Shown here piece after piece: positions 45,862 through 56,200 of a stretch of 64,000 nucleotides of DNA. Made by a program: the position numbers and the translations under genes. This DNA is from Misgurnus anguillicaudatus (Eukaryota; Chordata; Actinopteri; Cypriniformes; Cobitidae), in the NCBI RefSeq assembly GCF_027580225.2, contig NC_073358.2, forward strand, positions 11,521,001-11,585,000, in the 5' to 3' direction. Under the pieces are notes generated by a model that saw nothing but the letters and a program-made list of their open reading frames with translations, had not been told where the DNA came from and made no database searches. The stretch's first letter is position 1. Every line of letters begins with the position of its first letter.

Positions 45862-46897
45862 CGTGAGCATGACTCGGCCTGTTTGTTTTACTGATCTAAC
45901 AGACTGTGCCGTCTCAGTGTGCTTGCGCTCCCCATGGGAGCATCTAAGACTCGCACAAGCAGCAAAGGGCCTGTTTGGTCGAGCTCGCAAATTTTGCAGC
46001 AAAAACCCAACTTCTCCTAGTGTCGGTTTTCAGCATGGCAACTGAAATACACAGGACAGTCTCCCATATGCAAATTTTGCCACGAGGCAACAGGGAGCAC
46101 AAACTTTTCCTCCGGAGAGCATTTAGTCGCCATTCAAATTGGAATGATTGGTCCACAGGTTATGTTTAGTTCTTACTGCATTTCATTTTGAGATTGTTCA
46201 CATGAGCTATGTTTTTCACTTTCCTTTCATTTAATTTCTTGAAATGTGTTTTCTCATTGTGGGAGAGTGTCAAAATGAGTACTTGTCAATAGTAGTATAT
46301 GCTAAATGCTTGAAATTTACAACACACCTTGGCGTAAATGTTGATGTATTTTCTTAAATTTGCGTTCCTAACCAGCGGTCACCACAGTGGGCAGTTACTC
46401 AAAAAGCCATGTCTTCGATTTGCATGATGGCAAAGTTGCACATCAACCGCTGCAGGGGACATTAGTGAAGAATTGCCAATGACACTAATGAAGAAGTGTC
46501 AGAAATGCCAAGTGGCTCTGGAATATCACTCACCATTCACTCTATCCTAGAAGACTCTTGCAAATGAAAGCATGTTGACACATCAAGTGACATCTAAGAA
46601 GCCATATAATGGTTGCATTTTCCAAGTTTTGATTTTAGATTGAGAAAAAGTTCTGATTAATCATCTGACACCAAATTGGACACCATGCATCCCTAGCTAC
46701 ATTTTAGTCTCATAGCTCCAGGCACCTCAGGGTACCTACTGAAGCCCAGTGGCCAGTATGGTGCACCTTTCCTGGCTAGGAGGGAGTAGTACAAATAGCG
46801 TGGTTGTTTTCCAGGGTTCTGGACACACCAAAGCAAAGGTAGCACAATCTGATAGCTAGCAGAATGTGACAGAATACCGGACTTCCAGGGTGTTCAA

Positions 46898-46965
46898 CCC
46901 ACCGAGACTTGAACTCGGGTCGCTGGATTCAAAGTCCAGAGTGCTAACCATTACACCATGGAACG
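46898..46965 (-). pseudogene. tRNA-Gln(TTG), unit 11, 3' end lost
   Basis: Anticodon TTG (plus 46930-46932 is caa) as in unit 9. The junction replaces the 3' acceptor strand (GTGGGTTG for GTGGGACC), and G1 is changed to C. Not expected to be functional. Confidence 0.85.
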
Positions 46966-47061
46966 CTTTTGATGTTGGGAACCTGGCCCACTGGGTCACG
47001 GAGAAAAGGTCACTCTGCTTGGGCCATATAGGAAAAATAGCTCTCAGAAAGGGGCTTGCAA

Positions 47062-47134
47062 TGCCGAAACCCGGGATCGAACCAGGGACCTTTAGATCTT
47101 CAGTCTAACGCTCTCCCAACTGAGCTATTTCGGC
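47062..47134 (-). tRNA. tRNA-Phe(GAA), unit 11
   Basis: Canonical. Confidence 0.95.
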
Positions 47135-47208
47135 CAATCTCCCGCTTACTGCACGGAAATTCCATCAAAATTCACAACAAGCAGCAGAAAGCGGCAGAGA
47201 ACATCTCA

Positions 47209-47282
47209 TGGCCCGTACGGGGATCGAACCCGCGACCTTGGCGTTATTAGCACCACGCTCTAACCAACTGAGCTAACCGGCC
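47209..47282 (-). tRNA. tRNA-Ile(AAT), unit 11
   Basis: Canonical. Confidence 0.95.
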
Positions 47283-47350
47283 ACTTGGGTGCAAGCTGTT
47301 CGGCCAAGGGTTGTGCTAGTGCTGTTGCATCAAGTGGCAAATCTGAAAAC

Positions 47351-47415
47351 GGGCTGGTCCGGGATTTGAACATCACGCGCCCATAGCGAAAATAACACCC
47401 CTAGGCCAACGAGTC
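47351..47415 (-). pseudogene. decayed tRNA-Pro, unit 11
   Basis: Long form. Confidence 0.8.
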
Positions 47416-47439
47416 GAGTGCCGCGGTCGTGTCTGGCAA

Positions 47440-47512
47440 GGGGAATTAGCTCAAATGGTAGAGCGCTCGCTTAGCATGCGAGAGGTAGCGGGATCGATGC
47501 CCGCATTCTCCA
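47440..47512 (+). tRNA. tRNA-Ala(AGC), unit 11
   Basis: Canonical. The flank (gactcgtcc) matches unit 6. Confidence 0.95.
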
Positions 47513-49242
47513 CGTGAGCATGACTCGTCCTGTTTGTTTTACTGATCTAACAGACTGTGCCGTCTCAGTGTGCTTGCGCTCCCCATGGGAGCATCTAAGA
47601 CTCGCACAAGCAGCAAAGGGCCTGTTTGGTCGAGCTCGCAAATTTTGCAGCAAAAACCCAACTTCTCCTAGTGTCGGTTTTCAGCATGGCAACTGAAATA
47701 CACAGGACAGTCTCCCATATGCAAATTTTGCCACGAGGCAACAGGGAGCACAAACTTTTCCTCCGGAGAGCATTTAGTCGCCATTCAAATTGGAATGATT
47801 GGTCCACAGGTTATGTTTAGTTCTTACTGCATTTCATTTTGAGATTGTTCACATGAGCTATGTTTTTCACTTTCCTTTCATTTAATTTCTTGAAATGTGT
47901 TTTCTCATTGTGGGAGAGTGTCAAAATGAGTACTTGTCAATAGTAGTATATGCTAAATGCTTGAAATTTACAACACACCTTGGCGTAAATGTTGATGTAT
48001 TTTCTTAAATTTGCGTTCCTAACCAGCGGTCACCACAGTTGGCAGTTACTCAAAAAGCCATGTCTTCGATTTGCATGATGGCAAAGTTGCACATCAACCG
48101 CTGCAGGGGACATTAGTGAAGAATTGCCAATGACACTAATGAAGAAGTGTCAGAAATGCCAAGTGGCTCTGGAATATCACTCACCATTCACTCTATCCTA
48201 GAAGACTCTTGCAAATGAAAGCATGTTGACACATCAAGTGACATCTAAGAAGCCATATAATGGTTGCATTTTCCAAGTTTTGATTTTAGATTGAGAAAAA
48301 GTTCTGATTAATCATCTGACACCAAATTGGACACCATGCATCCCTAGCTACATTTTAGTCTCATAGCTCCAGGCACCTCAGGGTACCTACTGAAGCCCAG
48401 TGGCCAGTATGGTGCACCTTTCCTGGCTAGGAGGGAGTAGTACAAATAGCGTGGTTGTTTTCCAGGGTTCTGGACACACCAAAGCAAAGGTAGCACAATC
48501 TGATAGCTAGCAGAATGTGACAGAATACCGGACTTCCAGGGTGTTCAACCTGGCGGCCTACACCAAACAATGTGCATCTTTGTTGGCTTAGACAAAGACT
48601 GGGGCCATCAAGGAACACCTCACCTAGAGGAACTGGCTGGCAGGCAGATCGCCAGACTGGGGCCATCAGGGATATATGGAGATACAAATGGTACATCAGG
48701 GAGGCCACCTAAACCCAGAGATAGGCCTTCAATGCGGATACAGAGCCTTGTGATTATTACGCTATCTCTTCGTTGTGTTGATATTTGTGCATTTGTCAGA
48801 AGCTTTCATCCAAGGCAACATGCATTCAATGTACACATTTTTGTCAGCACATGTTTTCCGGCAAGCCGCAACCTTTTGCAAAGCTGCACAAATCGAGACA
48901 CAGGAACACAGTTAACTTCGGTTAAGGTCAAAAATGCATACTTTCCACTCAAGTAGACATCTGAAAATCAATTTGAAAAATACGTGTGGACAAACAGAAA
49001 TTTCAATCTTGTCTTGCCTGGCCAAAGAGAAATAAAAACACATTGAAGAAATTCTAACTGAGGTTGTCATATGTTGTGCATGAAAGATTTTAGGCGTGTG
49101 ATTTGTTCTGTTGCATTTTCTTTGAAATTATTTGAAATGTTGCACCCTGTAGGCCTTTTGTCACTGTTAAGAGATATGAGGGCTACCGTTGCCGTTTGTC
49201 ATGGACATTTCTGTCCTGCCTTTAAGCAACGAGTCTAAAGAA

Positions 49243-49314
49243 GGGCTCGTCTGGTATTTGAACCCGGGACCTCTCGCACCCTAAGCGAGAATAATACCCC
49301 TAGACCAACGAGCC
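49243..49314 (-). pseudogene. tRNA-Pro(AGG), unit 12, damaged
   Basis: Two T-stem changes on the 3' side (tctggtatt on plus) and a D-stem region G to T. Anticodon is kept, but the T arm is unlikely to form. Confidence 0.7.
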
Positions 49315-49414
49315 AAGCTGCCGAGGCGCTCCAGCAGAACCTCCGGGATACGTATTTTCACCACTACGCAGCCGGCTTCCACAAGCCAAAGCAGTCACCT
49401 GGCTTCCTTAAGTT

Positions 49415-49464
49415 GAATTAGCTCAGCATGCGAGAGGTAGCGTGATCGATGCCCGCATTCTTCA
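49415..49464 (+). pseudogene. tRNA-Ala remnant, unit 12
   Basis: As unit 1. Confidence 0.9.
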
Positions 49465-50430
49465 CGTGAGTGTGATTTGGTGCTCATTTCTTTGACACGA
49501 CTCACCGGGCCATCACAGTAGGCGTGCACTCCCTGTGGTAGCGTTTCTCATAGCTCCAGGCACCTCAGGGTACCTACTGAAGCCCAGTGGCCAGTATGGT
49601 GCACCTTTCCTGGCTAGGAGGGAGTAGTACAAATAGCGTGGTTGTTTTCCAGGGTTCTGGACACACCAAAGCAAAGGTAGCACAATCTGATAGCTAGCAG
49701 AATGTGACAGAATACCGGACTTCCAGGGTGTTCAACCTGGCGGCCTACACCAAACAATGTGCATCTTTGTTGGCTTAGACAAAGACTGGGGCCATCAAGG
49801 AACACCTCACCTAGAGGAACTGGCTGGCAGGCAGATCGCCAGACTGGGGCCATCAGGGATATATGGAGATACAAATGGTACATCAGGGAGGCCACCTAAA
49901 CCCAGAGATAGGCCTTCAATGCGGATACAGAGCCTTGTGATTATTACGCTATCTCTTCGTTGTGTTGATATTTGTGCATTTGTCAGAAGCTTTCATCCAA
50001 GGCAACATGCATTCAATGTACACATTTTTGTCAGCACATGTTTTCCGGCAAGCCGCAACCTTTTGCAAAGCTGCACAAATCGAGACACAGGAACACAGTT
50101 AACTTCGGTTAAGGTCAAAAATGCATACTTTCCACTCAAGTAGACATCTGAAAATCAATTTGAAAAATACGTGTGGACAAACAGAAATTTCAATCTTGTC
50201 TTGCCTGGCCAAAGAGAAATAAAAACACATTGAAAGAAATTCTAACTGAGGTTGTCATATGTTGTGCATGAAAGATTTTAGGCGTGTGATTTGTTCTGTT
50301 GCATTTTCTTTGAAATTATTTGAAATGTGGCACCCTGTAGGCCTTTTGTCACTGTTAAGAGATATGAGGGCTACCGTTGCCGTTTGTCATGGACATTTCT
50401 GTCCTGCCTTTAAGCAACGAGTCTAAAGAA

Positions 50431-50502
50431 GGGCTCGTCCGGGATTTGAACCCGGGACCTCTCGCACCCTAAGCGAGAATCATACCCCTAGACCAACGAG
50501 CC
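50431..50502 (-). tRNA. tRNA-Pro(AGG), unit 13
   Basis: Canonical. Confidence 0.95.
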
Positions 50503-50602
50503 AAGCTGCCGAGGCGCTCCAGCAGAACCTCCGGGATACGTATTTTCACCACTACGCAGCCGGCTTCCACAAGCCAAAGCAGTCACCTGGCTTCCTTAAG
50601 TT

Positions 50603-50652
50603 GAATTAGCTCAGCATGCGAGAGGTAGCGTGATCGATGCCCGCATTCTTCA
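50603..50652 (+). pseudogene. tRNA-Ala remnant, unit 13
   Basis: As unit 1. Confidence 0.9.
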
Positions 50653-51057
50653 CGTGAGTGTGATTTGGTGCTCATTTCTTTGACGCGACTCACCGGGCCA
50701 TCACAGTAGGCGTGCACTCCCTGTGGTAGCGTTTGCGGCTCACACATGCAGAAAAGGGCTTTGATAGGTCTTGCTCATGTATTTTGCCAACTTGTCCTAG
50801 CCTCTGTCTTCAGTATGGCACCTGAACATACACACAAAAGTATCCCATATGTATATTTTATTCGCAAAGCAAGACCGAGCACAAGCTTAACTTTCTGAGA
50901 TCATTTAGTTGCTTCTCAAATCGGAATAAGTGTACATCAACGTTCGAACTCCGGTCGAAAATCAATAGGTTTAAATGCACTTCTATGGTTGCTCGCAGGC
51001 ATCCCTATTCTGTACAGGTCACTACTGGAGTCTGGCTGCGTAAGAACACTGAAAGTC

Positions 51058-51129
51058 GGGCTCGTCCGGGATTTGAACCCAGGACCTCTCGCACCCGAAG
51101 CGAGAATCATACCCCTAGACCAACGAGCC
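51058..51129 (-). tRNA. tRNA-Pro(CGG), unit 13
   Basis: Anticodon CGG. It has the wobble T-stem change of unit 7, not the double mutation of unit 10. Confidence 0.92.
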
Positions 51130-51711
51130 GAGCGCTGCAGCTTCCACTACGTCCAGCAGCTACTTCCACACTTAGCCAGCAGTTCTTCAGTTTGGCAACT
51201 GAGCACACACATGAAATGCTTCCATACGTATATTCATTCACAAGCAGCTGGATGTTTAAATTCCAAGGGTGTTTAGTTGCAATTTAGTATGGGAAACATT
51301 TTCTTTTAACGTCCATTTGTCTTCCCGTCATTTCTGGTAAGTTTATTATTACATTTTACTTTAAGATTGTAAACATGACCTGTGTGTTTCCTTTGGCCTG
51401 TACACATGAGCCGTGTATTTGACGTGGCCTGTTCTTTGGCCTAAGCGTAGATTTTTTTTGTTCATTTTAAGGTTTAATACATGCTTAACTTGTTTTGTTG
51501 AATTGTACTTGTATTTACTGAAATTTGACACCTTGTATACTGTTGGCCCAATGTGACTGTCAAAAGAATGAAGTGCTAATGTGGCTTAAATTACCTCATA
51601 TTTAGTTTACAGTGTGAGCACTCTGGTTGAAAAATGGTGGGGGGTCGTATTGGGGGGAACAAACATTGGCCCGCCTGACACGGTTTTGCTTGGAAAGCCC
51701 AAAAGTCCGAC

Positions 51712-51783
51712 AGGTCCCACCGAGACTTGAACTCGGGTCGCTGGATTCAGAGTCCAGAGTGCTAACCATTACACCATGGAACC
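51712..51783 (-). tRNA. tRNA-Gln(CTG), unit 13
   Basis: Canonical. Confidence 0.95.
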
Positions 51784-51879
51784 CTTTTGATGTTGGGAAC
51801 CTGGCCCACTGGGTCACGGAGAAAAGGTCACTCTGCTTGGGCCATATAGGAAAAATAGCTCTCAGAAAGGGACTTGCAA

Positions 51880-51952
51880 TGCCGAAACCCGGGATCGAAC
51901 CAGGGACCTTTAGATCTTCAGTCTAACGCTCTCCCAACTGAGCTATTTCGGC
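51880..51952 (-). tRNA. tRNA-Phe(GAA), unit 13
   Basis: Canonical. Confidence 0.95.
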
Positions 51953-52026
51953 GAATCTCCCGCTTACTGCACGGAAATTCCATCAAAATTCACAACAAGC
52001 AGCAGAAAGCGGCAGAGAACATCTCA

Positions 52027-52100
52027 TGGCCCGTACGGGGATGGAACCCGCGACCTTGGCGTTATTAGCACTACGCTCTAACCAACTGAGCTAACCGGCC
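52027..52100 (-). tRNA. tRNA-Ile(AAT), unit 13, T-loop variant
   Basis: G57 to C as units 8 and 10, plus one private change (cactacgct on plus). Confidence 0.78.
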
Positions 52101-52168
52101 ACTTGGGTGCAAGCTGTTCGCCCAAGGGTTGTGCTAGTGCTGTTGCATCAAGTGGCAAATCTGAAAAC

Positions 52169-52233
52169 GGGCTGGTCCGGGATTTGAACATCACGCGCCC
52201 ATAGCGAAAATAACACCCCTAGGCCAACGAGTC
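52169..52233 (-). pseudogene. decayed tRNA-Pro, unit 13
   Basis: Long form. Confidence 0.8.
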
Positions 52234-52257
52234 GAGTGCCGCGGTCGTGTCTGGCAA

Positions 52258-52289
52258 GGGGAATTAGCTCAAATGGTAGAGCGCTCGCT
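52258..52289 (+). pseudogene. tRNA-Ala 5' part, cut by transposon (copy 2)
   Basis: Same break as in unit 10; the partner is at 61483-61517. Confidence 0.93.
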
Positions 52290-52462
52290 GCGCAAAGGAA
52301 GGGGCCCAATCTTTGCGCCCCCGCACGCAAGCAAAACAGACGCAAAATGCGGTTACACGGCACCAGATTTCGCCTGTAACAATATTCGGGATATTTTCCT
52401 GTGCTTTATGTCATGTTACAGTAGTTTTAGTTATATGTGAAACAAGTCACCCTCCGCGGGCT

Positions 52463-52473
52463 GGACTCGAACC
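52463..52473 (-). promoter_or_regulatory. Perfect Pol III B-box motif inside transposon copy 2
   Basis: Same GGTTCGAGTCC as copy 1. Confidence 0.45.
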
Positions 52474-52581
52474 CATGGTCTGCGTGACGAACTATCCAAC
52501 AAATTCTTACAAAAAATGTACTGTAGTAAAACCATGGTTACCACAAATTAAACATGGTTTTGCTAATAGTAAACAATACAC

Positions 52582-53022
52582 CAAAAAGCATGGTTACTAC
52601 GCTTTTACCACAAAAAAAACATGGTTAATTTAACTACGCTACTATTTAGTTATCTATATGGCATATCATTATATTGATTTATATTTATTACTTTGTGTAT
52701 ATTATTTTTTTTAAAAGAACATTACCTGCTTTTATAAAAAGGAATAAAAACCATACTACACTTTTACCACAAAAAATATGGTTGATTTAACTATGCCTCT
52801 ATTATCTATGATCATTATATTGGTTGATATTAATAATTTTGTGTATATTATTATTTAAAAGAATATTAGTTGTTTATGTTTATATAAAAATTAATAAAAA
52901 GCATGGTTACTACACTTTTACCACAAAAAACATGGTTCATTTAACTGTGCCTCTATTAGTTATCTACTATGACATATCATTATATTGATTGATATTCATT
53001 ATTTTGTGTTTTTTCTTTTTTT
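52582..53022. repeat. Three ~155-bp tandem repeats, transposon copy 2
   Basis: Same AT-rich repeats as in copy 1. Confidence 0.8.
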
Positions 53023-53192
53023 TATAGAATATTACGTGTTTATAAGGTAATGTAAGTAAGGTCAATTTGTATGTTTTTTATGTTTATATAAAAATGTTTC
53101 TTTAAAGATGTGTTTTTGTGTGGGATATGATTTGATTGATATGATTTATCAGATTTATTTATCAGATCACAGACACTTCAGATGTAAAATGT

Positions 53193-53198
53193 TTTATT
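53193..53198 (-). promoter_or_regulatory. Polyadenylation signal of transposase gene, copy 2
   Basis: AATAAA on the minus strand, 82 bp past the stop codon. Confidence 0.6.
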
Positions 53199-53279
53199 AA
53201 AATAAATACACACAAATATTGAAATGATCACAGCACACACACGCACACATATGTACAATATATACAGGAAAGATGTTAT

Positions 53280-56200
53280 TTATTGAGGTGGTGGAGTTTG
53301 ACATGTTTCTTGCTGGCGCTGCTCTGCCAACCATTCCTCTAAAGATTTGCCATTTGAGGCACGCAAGCAAAATGTGGCATTACCATATCGGCTATGGCCA
53401 AACTCTTTCGTTTTGGGCTGCCCACATTTGCTGCACGTGTTAAAAGTAACCCCTCGCACATACTTCCTCTTCTGGACACCACTTTCATTCTCCATAGCCC
53501 GTCGGCGCCTGTTCCTTTGCGTGTAACGGGACACAGGTGCAGCAGACGCCGGAGCAGGCGGAGCTGGGACTGCACTGGATGTCGAAGCACCAGAAGGTGG
53601 AATCACCACTGACACAGTCATGTCTGGATTAAAGACTACCGTGCCAAACGACAACCCCGGTGCTAAAATGTGCTTCACAACTCCTGATGCTGTGGGGGCG
53701 GGTGCGATGGGTGCTAAAATGTGCTGCATAACTCCTGATGCTGTGGGGGCAGGTGCGATGGGCTGCACAACTCCTGATGCTGTGGGGGCGGATGCAATGG
53801 GAAACTCCCTGGTGGCAGCAGCTGGCTTTCGACCTGGTCGCAGAAGAGGAGCCTGTCCTTCACGATTTGGTGGAAGGAAAAATTGATGTTTTGGGCCTGA
53901 TGTCGATGGCACTTCATTCAATTTTTCCCTCGGTGGAGGCAGGTGCGTATCAGCCACAGCAATTGGGTTAGATGGAGTCAGACCCTGACCGAGGACGCCC
54001 ATTTCCTGTCTATTCTTCCACTTACGAAACCTGAAAAAATTAATTTTTATTATATATATGTATGTCAGTATTCAGTTAATTTGAAGCGAATGATGTGCCA
54101 TGCTTACCACTGAGTGAGTGTCCTATGGTTTATCTCAAACAGCTGGATCGTTGTTTCATCCATCAGAGTGGGATTGTTAAGCACCAACTCTCGGATGTGG
54201 TGGTAATCTGAAAGAACTTTAGACCACCTGGGGGTGCAAACTCCATCTTTCTTGGTTGGCGACTTGTGTAAAGCACACAACTTCATACAAATGGTATTAA
54301 CCAAGCGGTTGGCGTCGGGCCACTGCGCTGGACCCCCAGGATGTCCAATCAGACACCGTTTCACACTCTCCACACCTGGTGTGACTCCAGACCGCTTCGG
54401 TGCCTTATAGCGCCCCTGTGTCAGCTGAGGCTGATGTCGAGGCTGATAGTTGATCCGCTGCTTATCGAAATCTAGGAGAGCTGTCCACAGCTGGATGGCC
54501 TCTGTCACCTGCTGGTCAGTAAGGTAAGGAGCCTCACGAAGACCCACCAGGTAACCAGCCAAATCCTGGACCTTGTCCCACCCAGCGATGCCATCGGGTC
54601 CAATGACTGCTCCCTAGTAAATGCAGATTTATGTTAATTTATGTGGAGTAAAACGAGATTAAAATGAGTTTTTTTTTCAATTGCTAACAAGCATTGTTTA
54701 AGTTCAATACTAAGGGGGCATTTAAAAACTGTACACAGTCGAAACCTGTCACAGCAGGAACAAGTAACTAACCCAACAGGGTTGGACTTCTCATTAATGT
54801 CACTGTGCTGTAATGAGGTTAATATGATCCATCAGTTCAATGCATTCAATATCCACATCTTCCAAAATTCTTCTGTCATTTATGCTTTACCACTTGCAAA
54901 ACACAATGTATTATGTATACTATCTACATTTCTCAAATGCTAACACACTGCTTTTGAAATTGTTATAAACATTTTCGAAAGAATAATGGCAAATTGAATC
55001 CATTTCTTCAGTAATTGTTTTAAAATATAGAAAATTGTAGCAGAAAATAAAATAGTAATCATTCTAAGCTAATTGCAGTTTTACTTGAAAGCCAACCCAG
55101 GTGTTCTGCTCTAGTCTCATTACCATGATTTACAGTATTAGAAGGGGATATCTTGGAACTTATTTAGCAATTTTGCAATATGGATAAAAGAAGACAGGTT
55201 GGTAAGGAAAGTAGATTGGTTCAGAGAGGGAGAGTATGTGGAGGAATGCTTGTTAGCAATTGAAAAAAAGACCTTAGAGTGTCTTACCTGAGCCTCGTCG
55301 GAAATACTGCTTCCAGTGTCAGATGACTGTGACAGTACTGAAGGGGCAGGGGCAAGATGCTGTTGTTCTCCACCAGGAGATGATGATGTGGACGGCTCAG
55401 CCAGTGACACATCAGCCATCGATGCTGGGGACTGATGCAGAGGCAAAGATGAGGGGCTGTTTTCAAGATCACGGCAAGGGTCATCCTCATACAGCACTGG
55501 AACTGTGATGTCCTCCATGATCTCTTCCTCAAACCCCTCATCTTGCAGGTCCTGATCATCAACTTCCTCCACCAGCCTGTCTTCCTCCTCTGGGTTCTGG
55601 AGCACTGGAGTAAGTGTTTTGCCAGTCTGGCTGTAAAGGTACTCCATTCCTAGCAATTCACCTACAAGGATAAAAAAGTGTTGTTAATCATTTGTCTAGT
55701 TTAGTACATTAAAAGCTAAATAGATAACTTAGTAGAATATTACAAAAGAACAAATTATTGAATTTCTTGCCTGTATATGCTCCAGGAGGGCGATAGCGCT
55801 CATCCCAGGGCTTTCCGAAGACAGTTCGGGAAAGCTTGTCCACAGCCTCTTTCATGGCACTGCCATATGTCCGGATGGAGGACGCTCCTTTTATGGCATC
55901 TTCCATCCTGTCATCATTCCAGCGCATCAAGCCCTCAAGAAGATAGGCCTGAAAATGTGAATCACTGGCACTGGTTCCTAAAAGTCAGATAAACAAAAAT
56001 GGTTATATGTGTCACACATGTACAAGATATGTGCTGCACATGAGGTGCTATGTAATTACATAAACAATTATTGGTATTATAACCAGAGTTACTAGTGACT
56101 GGCAAGACAGCTTTGTCAATGCTTATGACATCAGAAAAGAACTGTGATATTACTGTAGAGTGTGACATTTATTGATGTGACATTACTTTAAAAAAATTTT

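Larger units (their letters stand above)
34675..46897. repeat. tRNA array unit 10 with transposon; truncated at the right
   Basis: The Ala gene is split by a 9.18-kb element. After the element the spacer runs 45862-46897 and then breaks off inside the phrase gtgttcaacc, joining straight to the Gln gene of unit 11. Spacers 34997-35401 and 35474-36055 are without genes. Confidence 0.9.
46898..49142. repeat. tRNA array unit 11, 5' part missing
   Basis: Begins abruptly inside the Gln gene after a recombination junction with the unit 10 spacer. Spacer 47513-49142 is without genes. Confidence 0.88.
49143..50330. repeat. tRNA array unit 12, internally deleted
   Basis: After Pro(AGG) and the Ala remnant, the unit breaks at 49546 (gtagcgttt) and resumes in the distal spacer (ctcatagctcc). 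Pro(CGG), Gln, Phe, Ile and Ala are all missing. Remaining spacer 49547-50330 is without genes. Confidence 0.9.
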
